NCBI RefSeq assembly: GCF_047948215.1
Contig: NC_134455.1
Location: 75,269,189-75,333,188, forward strand
DNA length: 64,000 nt
Direction of reading: 5' to 3'
From: Lycorma delicatula
Lineage: Eukaryota; Arthropoda; Insecta; Hemiptera; Fulgoridae
Part shown: positions 24,110 to 34,328 of the stretch, piece after piece
Position numbering within the stretch: position 1 is the first letter of the stretch
Layout of the letters: the number at the start of each line of letters is the position of its first letter
Program-made: the position numbers and the translations under genes
Notes under the pieces: model-generated
The model's database searches: none
Told to the model about the DNA's origin: nothing
The model's input: the letters and a program-made list of their open reading frames with translations, nothing else

Positions 24110-24550
24110 ATTTGGTGACATGCAACAATATATTTCATTCAGTTAAAAATCCAATGATTTTACTTCTTTTCCCTAGTAAATTAGATAGCAATTAGTTAAC
24201 TCTAATGATTGCTATGACATTCTAATTGTTATGACAGGAATCTCATATCACTTCAAATATAATCGTTCGGTTGGTTATAACATCTACAAGTGATAACAAA
24301 CATGCCATTTTACTATTTAAAATAGAAACGAAAGTTACTTATTTAAAAATTTAATATGCCTTATAAAGATGTAATGAAGTAAATTTTTTTTTATCAGTAT
24401 TCAATACATTTACTTTAATCCAGTTATTAAAATACCATATAAATAATTGAGGTAAGCTTTTTAACAGTAACTTTTTTTTTAAATTGAAATTAAATCAAAC
24501 GTTTTTAGAAAAACTCAATTTATATGAAAATTTATAATGTCGCATTATTT
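24110..24550. other. AT-rich intergenic stretch
   Basis: Nothing recognised before the composition jumps to GC-rich at about 24556. Confidence 0.4.
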
Positions 24551-24555
24551 CAGTC

Positions 24556-25280
24556 GACGGGTCAGAAAGAAACACTTTGTGCACCTGTTAGTGTCGATGC
24601 AGAAGGATGCTGGTAGGCCCGCCGACGACGACAGTGGTAGTCAAAGTGGAGGGGAAAACTTACACTGACCTCCGTTCAGTGAAAGGAGCTGTGTCGCCAG
24701 ATGAAGTCGGGGTCCTCTCCGCGCGTAAGGGATAAGGCGGGACCTCCACATACGGGTACGGGCCGTTAGTGGTTCTGCTGAACGGATAAGCAAGGTTATT
24801 TCTGCGAAGGTGGAGGGCACAACTACAACTCTGACAGGGAAGGGTGCTGGTAGGAGGGTTTACATCTTTATTAAGGATGTAGATGTACTCACCACTCAGG
24901 ATGAGTTCATTATGGAGTTTCGGAAAATCAAGGGAGATTCAGTGTCGATCGAAGTTATGTCTATCCGACCGGCCTGTGGTGCGTCGCAGGTGGTCACTGT
25001 GGCTGTGCCACCCATCCTTGAGGATAAATTACTGGCTGATGGACGTATACATTTTGGATAGGTGGCTTGTAGGGTTATGAGACGTTCATTTCACGATCTT
25101 TGTTTTCTCTGCTGGAAGCCAGGCCACAGGGCCAATTCATGTACCGGGCCAGATCGTAGTGGCCTCTATTTCACCTGTGGTGAGGCCAGTCATCTACGGA
25201 AGAACTGCCGGCGAGAGGCTAGGTGTCCTTTCTGTTGGTAGCACGGGCATGCACCCGTGAGTGTGGGATGCAAGGCTTTA
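24556..25280 (+). pseudogene. Non-LTR retrotransposon ORF1 (gag-like, CCHC knuckles), broken
   Basis: Gag-like ORF1 of an R1/Jockey-type non-LTR element. Readable in pieces: VVVKVEGKTYTDLRSVKGAV near 24630, TLTGKGAGRRVYIFIKDVDV and SIRPACGASQVVTVAVPP in the open frame 24810-25061, then the zinc-knuckle region. There CFLCWKPGHRANSC is an intact CX2CX4HX4C. The second knuckle has lost its first Cys to Tyr (YFTCGEASHLRKNC). The third (CPFCW, stop, HGHAPVSVGC) contains an in-frame stop. A further in-frame stop (TAG) lies at about 25060, and a frame change near 24730-24790. Start and 5' UTR are missing, so the copy is 5'-truncated. It runs straight into its 3' UTR without a reverse transcriptase. 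Confidence 0.88.
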
Positions 25281-25668
25281 CCCGCGACATGAAGGTGCGG
25301 CGCCTGCTTAGTGCTGATGGATGTCTGTGGCGAACAGCCCCGTCCTGTAGGGGTGGGAGGCTCCGGCGTTCCACCATCAATGATTGGACGGGGAGTCCTT
25401 CGTAGCACCTCTACGGGAGGGAATGTAAGACCGTAATCCCGGTAGGGGATCCCCTTGGGGGTTCCTCATTAAAGACAGGGCATTAAGACCGGAGTCCCGG
25501 TGAGGGGACTCCTTTGGGGTCCTCTCATTAGAGGCGTGGCATGTACGAGTCCCGGCTAACTGGACGTGACCTTGTACTCTGCCGGGATAGTTTGAGGCGA
25601 AGGTAACCCCTGGATCTGAGTTATACTTAGATGCTGTTCTGGGGGCGGGATAAATGAAGGTGAACAAA
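25281..25668 (+). mobile_element. 3' UTR of the gag-like non-LTR element
   Basis: GC-rich tail following ORF1. It contains imperfect tandem units around GACCGTAATCCCGG and GACCGGAGTCCCGG, each followed by a hairpin-prone G/C block and a TCCTC-(A)TTA motif, then TTTGAGGCGAAGG and GGGCGGGATAA. It ends in a short A-rich tail. The same order occurs at 50030-50310 behind the other gag copy. Short ORFs on both strands here (25190-25688) are shadows of this structured UTR. No clear target-site duplication found. Confidence 0.8.
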
Positions 25669-25669
25669 A

Positions 25670-28030
25670 AAGAACCTAAAATTATCAAAAATAAAAATAA
25701 TACTTTTGGAAAATATGAAAAATAAATATTTTTATTACTCCTATACAGATTTTTTTATTACTTTGACAGTATCAGGAAAAATATGGCGATTATTATTATT
25801 ATTTTTCAAATAAAACTATTAATTAGACATAAATCGTAAAACAAAAGTATTTTTAATTTACATATTTTCTTCTTTATCAGATTGTTGATTTTGTAAAAAA
25901 AAACGTTTACTCATAAAAAATCCTGAATTTACTAAACTAAGATAATTCATTATCTTAGGATTTGAAAAGTATTACATGTACAATGTTTTATGTTTAATTC
26001 TTCAGTTAATTGTGTATGAACTGATGTATAGCGATTTTTTCAGGAAACACAATCAGATGATGACCTATTGTAACCGAAATATCACGAAATTATGTTTATG
26101 AAAATAAAAGGTGAACCATTAAAATTGGATCTTCTATTATCCATTGGTTCAGTTGATTAACATTTTTAAATTGTATGAGTTTATTCTGGTTCTTCAGAAA
26201 ACAGGGATTTTATATGAATGAATTTGTATTGAAGCTATATGGTTTAGATTCTGTTTCATTGAATCTTTGTATATTTTGTTGTAATTTTAATTGTTTTTTT
26301 ATTTCAATCATAGTACTATAAATTACTGAGAATTTTTCAGATAATCTTTTCTCTCCGTTAAGGATTGGCTTCATTTATAGTTAAAAATCTTACAACGAGA
26401 AACACTTCATAAATACGCTTAAATTAAATTCTGTTTAATCAAACCAGCTACATGTTTTTTTAGTTATCGTCTATACGTATTAATAAACAAGTGGGCAAAC
26501 AATTAAGACAGAGGAAATGCAAATATTTATTTATTTATCAAAAGTATTATAACTGAATTTAAATTTTAAATCTTCTGTGATGTAAAAGAGTAAATTTTAA
26601 ATTTTAATATCTAAGATATTACTAAACATTTAAAAAATCGTTGTAATTTGATTATACATATATATAATATTCAAAATGGATATGAATTAGGATTTCATTT
26701 TAAGATAATATTTTATTACGCTTTTGCAAATACCATTGAGTAGGGCTTTCGTTATTTTATTTTCCATCTTATGTGTTTTATGTTTAAAAATAAAACTTTT
26801 AATTTAATTGTTAAGAGCTGATTTAGGCAAAGGTAAAATCGATAAAAGTAAATATAAATTTTACATTCTTCCTTCTTTTTAATTAATTTTTTTTTTAAAT
26901 TAAAACTTTTTTAAATTTCAAAATTTATTTATTTCCTGAGAACTTTATTGAAAATTGGGCTGAGTGATTTTTGAATTGAGTGAGCTTGGGCTCGAGTGAT
27001 TCTTGAAATAAATCTAGAAGTACATATGTACGTAATCCGTGGTCGTATTTAGAACTTCCTGTTTTTTTTTTTTTTTCTAATAAATAAAGGTAACCTAATC
27101 TGATTGAAATGACCGGAAAGAAAATAGCATATTTTATTTAAAAAATAATTAAAAATCTAAAAAAAAAAATTTGTTTTTATTTTTAAGAGGTCAGGCGGTT
27201 CTTTCAATCGATTGTAGAAAACGTTAATGCTCATTTACGAAAAGACAGGTCTAAATAATCTTATTTTACATATTTTATTTAATTAGTAAATTAATTCAGT
27301 GCAGTTATTCAATCTATTTTTGATAATAGCCTAATATCTTTATCTTATAATTATATTTTTATAAGTATTAGAATACTATGTATTCTAAATATATGTAGGG
27401 CCTAAAATGAACAGTTATTATGATTAACCATATTTTATTTATTAAAACAAATGAAGATATAATTAAAATATTTTAAAAAAAATCTAAAATCCCCATTGTT
27501 ATTTGGTTATCTGTATAAAATATATTATTTACATAACTAAGCATAGTGAAGAAATTCACGAAGCTTTAACCATTTAGTTATACTGTATTAATATGTAGCA
27601 TTAAAATAAAATATTAGAGTTCACACAAGGAAAAGGGAAACAAAAATTGTTATTCCGTTGTATTACTTCACATTTTTGTTTTTATATGTTATTGTTTCCT
27701 TCTATAAAACTTTACTAGTTTATCACACAAAATGATCTATATTCTTAAGAAAAACAACACACAAAATGAATGTTAGACATTCGTATTTTCATACTTAGAT
27801 GTGCATGATTGAACAAGTTAAATAGATTTAAGTAAAAAAATTTCACAGTAACCAAATTTTTTTAACTAAAAAAAATACGAAAAATAAAGATATTCCTAAT
27901 TTTTTAATAGAAAGGTGAAATGATCATCTTCAAAAAAGAAAAGGATAACCTAATTGTGGGATTTGTGTTATATCAAATTGTGGTTATTTAATTACATTAG
28001 CCCGTACTCATTCGAACAAAATTCGATATT
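25670..28030. other. AT-rich intergenic stretch, 2.4 kb
   Basis: Long AT-rich filler with homopolymer tracts (T-run at 27061-27076). No ORF, exon-like island, RNA gene or recognised repeat. Confidence 0.45.
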
Positions 28031-28035
28031 CGATA

Positions 28036-28340
28036 AAAAAGATTAAGAGAGGGTGATGATTATAAAGAGAGAGAAAATTTGATAACTAGAGAACGTGTAC
28101 ACAAATTAAAATCAGAAGAATTATATCAAACCAAAGAGCGATTAAATGATCAGCAACAAAAAAAAAATAAACGAAGTGACGATTAACTCCGACTTATGGA
28201 GAATATTGTCCGACAATATCAGAAGAATAATGAACTAAAAGATAAGAATTTTTTGCAATTTATTAAAGATCGGGTATATATGCCTCGGTGTGCATGTGGC
28301 ACTTGTGAGGTCTACTTTTCAGTCACTCTGTGGTTAACTT
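28036..28340 (+). pseudogene. Second copy of the CxxC coding remnant
   Basis: Frame readable from about 28050: EGDDYKERENLITRERVHKL, SEELYQTKERLNDQQQKKNK, a stop at about 28183, then LRLMENIVRQYQ, FLQFIKDRV and CACGTCEVYF. After this a one-base loss puts the FSHSVVNF-like part out of frame. It matches 2413-2655 residue by residue over the shared section and extends it N-terminally by about 35 residues. Nucleotide similarity continues without a break into the adjoining reversed family A. So the peptide and family A appear to be parts of one larger element. Helitron-like identity is only a suggestion. Confidence 0.45.
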
Positions 28341-28424
28341 TATTGTAGATAAAATTAAACAGAAATTAAATTAGAAAATCCAAAAATAATACGATCCTAA
28401 ATTATAATTTTCAATTAATATTAA

Positions 28425-29150
28425 ACAATCAGATGTTTCACCAAATTTGTTACATATACACATATATAATAATGCCTATTAAATTACATATTCACATATT
28501 TAAAAGTCCATAACACTTTATTTCCCTAGTAACTTCCGATTTTTTTTGCATTTTTTTTTTCATTTTTGTTATTGAATTATTATTAATTGTAATTTATTTT
28601 TTTTACAATCAAAGGTTAATAATTATTAATAAATCGATATATTTAAATTTAAAAAAATTAATTAAAAAAGAAAGTTAAAAAAAATGTCCGATTTGAACTG
28701 ATGTGCCTCTTCCCTTGTAAGATCCAAATATTTCATTAATTAAAATTTTATTTGGCTATAACTCTGAAACCAATAAAACTACGTACCATTTATGATGCAT
28801 CGTTGAAAAGCTCTCAATGAGGGGTAATTACTACAGTTAGGAAAAAGTCAAATTTCCAAATTTGTTTGGATTTTGTGTTTTTTTTTGACACTTTTGGTTC
28901 AGCTAATTGCAATCAAAAGGGGGGGGGGGGTACACAACTAGATGTTACACTATTACTATATCCAAAATTTCAACATCCTACGGCTAATCGTTTTTGAGTT
29001 ATGTGAGATATATACGTACGTACAGATGTCACGCCGAAATTAATCAAAATGGATTCAGAGATGGTCAAAATGGATATTTCCGTTGAAATTTGAATACCGA
29101 AATTTTTCGCCATCACAATACTTCCTTTACTTTGTACAAGGAAGTCAAAA
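28425..29150 (-). repeat. Family A repeat attached to the coding remnant
   Basis: Reverse copy from ATGTTTCACCAAATTTGTTA through the core to TTTGTACAAGGAAGTC (29132-29147), the left terminus. It contains a 13-G tract at about 28919-28931 not found in the other copies. It follows the 28.04-kb coding remnant exactly as the 2.7-kb copy follows its own. Confidence 0.85.
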
Positions 29151-29327
29151 CAAAAAATAAAATGTTTAAAAGTTTTTAAATTGTAATTAATACTACTAAA
29201 AACGGAATAAAGAGTTTAAAGAACAAGGTAAAGAAAACTTGAAATATAAACAAATTAAAACAGTAAATTGTTCCAGAGGGAATATAAAATATTCCTTCAT
29301 AGATATACACAAAAAACTATTATTTAT

Positions 29328-30007
29328 TTTTACTTCCTTGTACGAAGTAAAAGAAATATTGTGATCGAAAAAAATTTCGGTTTGCAGATTTCAACGGAAA
29401 TATCCATTTTGACCATCTCTGAATCCATTTTGACTAGTTTAGGCGTGACCTCTGAACGTATGTATCTCGCATAACTCAAAAATTATTAGCCGTAGGATGT
29501 TGAAATTTTGTATTTAGGACTGTGTGCACCTCCCATTTGGTTGCAATCGACTGGACGAAAAGTGTCCATAAGGCCCAAAATCAAAAAGATTTGGATTTTT
29601 TACTTTTTTTTTTAACTGCAGTAATAAGCCCTCAATGAAAGCTTTTCTACGATACGTCATAAGTGGTACTTATTTTCACTGGTTCCAGAGTTATAGCCAA
29701 ATAAAATTTTAATTAATGAGATATTTAGGTTTTACATGGGAAGGCACATCGGTTCAAATCCGACTTCGTATATTTTTTTTAACTTTTCTTTTGAATTTAA
29801 GTATATTGATTTATTAATAATTATTAACCTCCGACTGTAAAAAAAATCTTTACAATAAATAACAAATAATTCAATAACAAAAAAAAAAAACGAAAAAATA
29901 TCAAAAGTAATGAAATAAAATTTTATGTACTTTTCATTTACAAAAAAATGTGTATATGTAATTTAATAGGCGTACAAGGAAGTCATGTAGTGTCTACATC
30001 AGACTTT
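29328..30007 (+). repeat. Family A repeat, full length with inverted ends
   Basis: Best-preserved copy: ACTTCCTTGTAC at 29332-29343 and GTACAAGGAAGT at 29972-29983 form a perfect 12-bp inverted pair. It includes TAGCCGTAGGATGTTGA, CAGAGTTATAGCCAAAT, and a B-box-like GGTTCAAATCCGA. The 68-residue ORF at its start is incidental. It lies back-to-back with the reversed copy at 28425-29150. Confidence 0.88.
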
Positions 30008-30009
30008 TT

Positions 30010-30370
30010 ATAATTTAAATTAAATAATTTGACAAAATTTACTTTAAAAAGTAATAATCTTTTTTTGAAATCAATTTTGTGACCAAATTTGGTACATAGA
30101 TATTTAATTACACGAACACAAATGTGTATTAATTTAATACTTTTTCTCTATGATTCTGCGAATGTTAAATTTTAAAAGTCCTTAGAAGTTTTTTTTTGTA
30201 AAAGGTTTACTATAGTGCTGTTAATATTTTTATGAAATAAAACTTATTTTGACTTAAAACATTAAACGGTTTCGAAAGAAATAAAAAATATAAATATTGT
30301 TTGTCTTTTATTCCACTACCACATAAAATATGTTCAATCCATTGAATTAATTTGACTTTACTAAGCAATT
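30010..30370. other. AT-rich intergenic stretch
   Basis: Nothing recognised. Confidence 0.4.
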
Positions 30371-31255
30371 CTGATTAATAGGCATAAGGGGGATACGCAA
30401 CTGAGAATCCTTGCAGTTATTTTTACATAAAGATGCAATAACGAAACGTTTTGCAATACTTTGCCACAGTAAGACTGTAACTGGGCCAATCTAACAGGGT
30501 TCTTCTAGAAAGAAGACATAAAGAGAAAATAAAAACTTAAGAATCTAGAAGGAACGACAACGGGATTCTTTCTAGAAAAAAAACTTATAGAAAAAGGTAG
30601 AAGGCGCGGACAGTAAAAATGATTACGCCTGAAAAATCAAAAGGACGGTAGGGTACTGGTTCTGCAGGTCAGGAAGTATGAATACTACCGGGAACGAGGG
30701 ACAGAGTTAGTAGTTTTGCAAGTCCGAGTTCAGTACAACGTACGATAAAAGTGATAACAGTGTTTGCTAACAACGAGAGAAGAGTGAGTGCATCATTTTG
30801 GACAGTAATTGAAAAACAAGAAGCTGTTTGGTAAATTACTTTTAGACAGGAATGAAAGTAACAGAATTCTATTCGTTCATAAAGTGTAGGGTAGTTCTTT
30901 TGTAAACGATAAAAGTAAATAATACTCGCAGAAAGTGAATTTATGAATTGTAGACTTTTTTATTATTATCTTATTTTTAATTTAATATTAAGTAATATTA
31001 ATATTAAGTTCAGTTCCTACTATTCATTATAAAATTTTGGTAAATCGTACTGTATTTTGGTATTTTTAATTTAACCGTCATTAAATCAATTTTGTATTTT
31101 TATTTGAATCTATTTTTTTTTTTTTTTGTTATATATACTTATTATTTATTTTATTCTACATATTTGAGAGTAATAAATTGTATTTTTAAGGCATTTTTAC
31201 GTTTGTTAGTCTCTCAATATCCTTGTCGAATCGCGAACACGTGACAAGACTTTCA
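30370..31255 (+). other. LTR- or promoter-like segment
   Basis: A segment of less AT-rich sequence (30370-30880) followed by AT-rich sequence ending CGAATCGCGAACACGTGACA. The first part has three heat-shock-element-like clusters: TTCTTCTAGAAAGAAG at about 30500, TCTAGAAGGAAC at about 30543 and TTCTTTCTAGAAA at about 30565. A TATA-like TTATAGAAAAAGG follows at about 30585, with CGGACAGT about 25 bp further on. This layout is reminiscent of an insect retrotransposon LTR or a stress promoter. No second LTR, primer-binding site or pol gene was found, so a solo LTR is only one possibility. Confidence 0.3.
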
Positions 31256-31259
31256 GGAA

Positions 31260-31975
31260 AATATGTTGTCAGATAAAGCTCATCTTTTAATACTTATATC
31301 TTTTCAAACTCAATAGGAAGAAGCAAAACAATAAAGCTTTATTCAGAATTATTAATATTTAATAACTTACGAATTAGCGTAATATGATTCAATTTCGTAT
31401 TCTTACTTAAGGTAGGTATGATTTTTTGTATAACGGTTTCGGGCCAGCCCATCGTCAGTTACGTTAGAGTAATCCATAAAGTCCACATATCTTTCAAAAT
31501 TCATATTCACTTCACATCTTCACTATTTTTATTTATTTATTTAAAATTTTTAATAAATAGTAGGAAAAATATCCGTATTTTATGTAAACTGTTGTTCAAC
31601 TGATTATGAATAATTTTAACATCCTATTTTCATTGCATATCCTACTTGTTTTTGTTCATTTATCAGTCACCTTTATATTCTTAAATAAATATAAATCCTC
31701 AAATAATATTAATCTCCTTCCTTTAATTATCTTCATAATCAGTTTTACATTCTTATGTTCTGGAAATGGAAGTTTATTTTTTAAAAAATGAGCTGTCATA
31801 TTTGATTGATAAATTGAAATAGAATTAGAATAAAATGAAAGAAAATAAAATTGTGTAAATTTATAAAATAGTAGTTGTTTCGATTCTCTTCTATGGAAAT
31901 AAATACAACATAATGAAAACCGTTTAAAACACGATCAGAAACGTTGATTAGGCATAGGGAATTCATGAAGATGGA
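31260..31975. other. AT-rich intergenic stretch
   Basis: Short membrane-like plus-strand ORFs (31418-31791) are rich in I, L, F and N, as expected by chance in this composition. No domain is recognised. Confidence 0.35.
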
Positions 31976-31979
31976 ACAA

Positions 31980-32520
31980 TACACGAATAATAGACAAGAG
32001 TAGAAGAAAAAAGGAAAGGGAAATAAGAGAAAATGGCGAGTGGAAAAGAAAACGAAATACTAATAGGAAATGAAGGAGAGAAAATGAAAGAAGACAGAAA
32101 AAGGAAGTTCTGGCGAGGATGAGAAAATAGAAGACGGTGTGTAAGTAAATAAAAATAAAAAGAGAGAGTAGGAAAAAGGAAATAAAGAAAAGAGATAAAA
32201 AGGAGGTGAATGAAAGGTTATGGTAGAGAAAAAAGAAGCAGAGTAGGGGTAAAAATGAAGATTAAGAAAAGAGAGAAGCAAAAAAAGAAGGAATAGATAT
32301 GTGAAGAATAAAGAGGAGGAAACGGAAAAAAAATAAGATGAAGAGGAATGGGAACATAATGAAAGAAGAAAAGAAGGAAAGGGATATGAAGAAGATATGA
32401 TAACTATTGTAAGAGGAGAAGATTAGCCAATTGAAAAGCTGGAATATGAAGATTACAATGAAACAAGAGAGAGAAAAACAGAATAAAAAAGAAGAGTAGG
32501 AAGAAAAAGAAGAAGATGAT
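31980..32520 (+). repeat. 540-bp polypurine-rich tract
   Basis: Nearly continuous A/G sequence on the plus strand with few pyrimidines (GAAAGAAGA, GAGAGAAGC and GAAGAAGAT motifs) but no fixed period. The 73-residue minus-strand ORF at 32060-32281, rich in F, S, P and L, is the reverse complement of this tract. Confidence 0.9.
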
Positions 32521-32546
32521 ATTGGAAGTACTACATAAGCATCTTA

Positions 32547-33168
32547 GATTCCTTTTATGCATGGCGTTCGTATTGCCGTACGGTCTACAACAGTAACGCC
32601 GCGTCCTAAAATAATTGTCATCGTATATATGTGTATTTTTTATTCACATATTTTTCATTTCATACTCATGATTAATTGAACGAATTGTAAAGACAAACTA
32701 AAATACCATTTAAAAAACCGCACAAAAAATAAAAGTGATAAAATGAAGTTAAAAAACACATAGAAAGGGAACAAACGAATTTAACACTTAAAAATACATT
32801 TTAATGATCTAAGTGAGCACCAGGAGTCAGATAAACGATACTATCTATCATGATACCGAATGATTACAAGTCGAGATAACGAAAGAAATTAAGCTGCCCT
32901 GCTGTTTGTTTTTAACAATAACCTATACAAACATCTGGATAAATGGTATGACATGTTTTACGTACAATGTACGTCCTTATGAGACATCCAGCAACTAGCG
33001 TTCTCTAGAACACACCCTGTTTTTCATAACAAGGCGGTAGATTTTTAAATTTTACTTTCATGTTTACATAAAAAGTACACAACTTTAAAACTGGATCCTT
33101 TTTATTTATAGTTCTCGTCGTTTTCATCGTGAGTACGGCAGTACGAACGCCAAAAAGGAGTCGGCTTT
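32547..33168. mobile_element. Non-autonomous DNA element with ~30-bp TIRs
   Basis: GGCGTTCGTATTGCCGTAC at 32563-32581 is matched, with one mismatch, by its reverse complement at 33133-33151. The similarity extends outward (GATTCCTTTT on the left, GACTCCTTTT on the right when reversed). The interior of about 550 bp is AT-rich and has no transposase. Size and structure fit a MITE-like element. I could not identify a superfamily or a clear target-site duplication. Confidence 0.6.
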
Positions 33169-33169
33169 A

Positions 33170-34320
33170 TAAAAAGGATCTTAAAACTTACTACAAAATT
33201 GCGATGTGTCAATTGACCGGCTATTTGGCTGTACATATTAAGTGATTATCCGGTATACATGGCTAGACATCGATTAGCATTGAACGGCGTTGGATATTTC
33301 ATCTGTGAGCGTTGTTGCAACCCGTTCTGACGCGTCAGTGAAAGAGATGAATCAGTACCTTGGCGCCACTGTTCTATATTATATACAGGCATCATGTTGG
33401 TGTATATTTGGTGTTGTTTGTCGTGTTCCATTTATTATATTTATTTTGTACGTATTATGTATTCAATTCTAGCGCTGAGTTTATCAAATGCCTACTGATA
33501 TAAAAATAGTTGAAAAAGTTTTCTTCGTTGCTCGTAAAGTCAATGTACAAGATTTTAAATGCTCCCTTAGTATTTACTACGTAACGGCTGTTAGTTAATA
33601 AATGTTTTTAGTGACAGGTGATTACTAAGTTGTCTATTAACGGGTGTTTGCTAAAGCATCTGTTTTACTTCCATAGTGTAGGCATTTGCCAACAACACTT
33701 GTATATTCAAATGTCAACTTTTTACTTTGATAAACTTCCATCTCAGTTAAAAGAGAATACAACTAAGTAGTAATTGGTAATTGAAAGAGTGAGAATGCAT
33801 GGAAGGTTAGCTGAAAATGAAATTCGAGACAGTTCCGGATTTGTGTCGACGGGTTCATCTCTGTTTAATCTTTATGACAAGTGGTGGGAGGATTTATTTA
33901 TCAAATGCTTTCTTAAGACAAAAAAGAGAAAAAAAATCGAAAAAAGAGTATTATTAAAAAAAATTTAGTGTCTACTCTAATAAAATAACTAGATAAAATT
34001 TCTATTATAACATCAAACTTAAAGCACCTATTCGTTAAATTAAAAAAAAAAAAAAAATGAAATTTATTAAATTAAATAATGTTTTACGTATTATATTTGA
34101 TAATTATTATTTTTGTAATAATAATGGATACTTTTGCTTATTTCTGTATTCTAGCTTCTAATTTAAAAATATATTGCATGATTAAACAGATAATTGATTA
34201 TTTAAAATTTTCTAGATTTAAATATTTATACTGTATTCAGTTAGCTTGTAAAGTGAAGAATAAACAAACGTTGCGTTTGTGATAGTGATTTCGTCTTGTT
34301 ACTACTGAGTCACGTTCCTT
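33170..34320. other. Intergenic stretch, nothing recognised
   Basis: The section at 33230-33480 is nearer normal composition but has no convincing frame. The ORFs at 33290-33472 (plus), 33246-33431 (minus) and 33774-33968 (plus) contain no known motif. Confidence 0.35.
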
Positions 34321-34328
34321 GCATCAGT

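Noticed and set aside
25190..25688. Overlapping P/R/T-rich ORFs on both strands
   Set aside because: They are shadows over the GC-rich gag end and the structured 3' UTR. The plus-strand gag knuckles explain the coding signal.
31418..31791. Two small membrane-like plus-strand ORFs
   Set aside because: I/L/F/N-rich peptides are expected by chance in AT-rich DNA; no splice context or homology.
32060..32281. 73-residue S/F/P-rich minus-strand ORF
   Set aside because: It is the complement of the polypurine tract, where stops are rare by composition.
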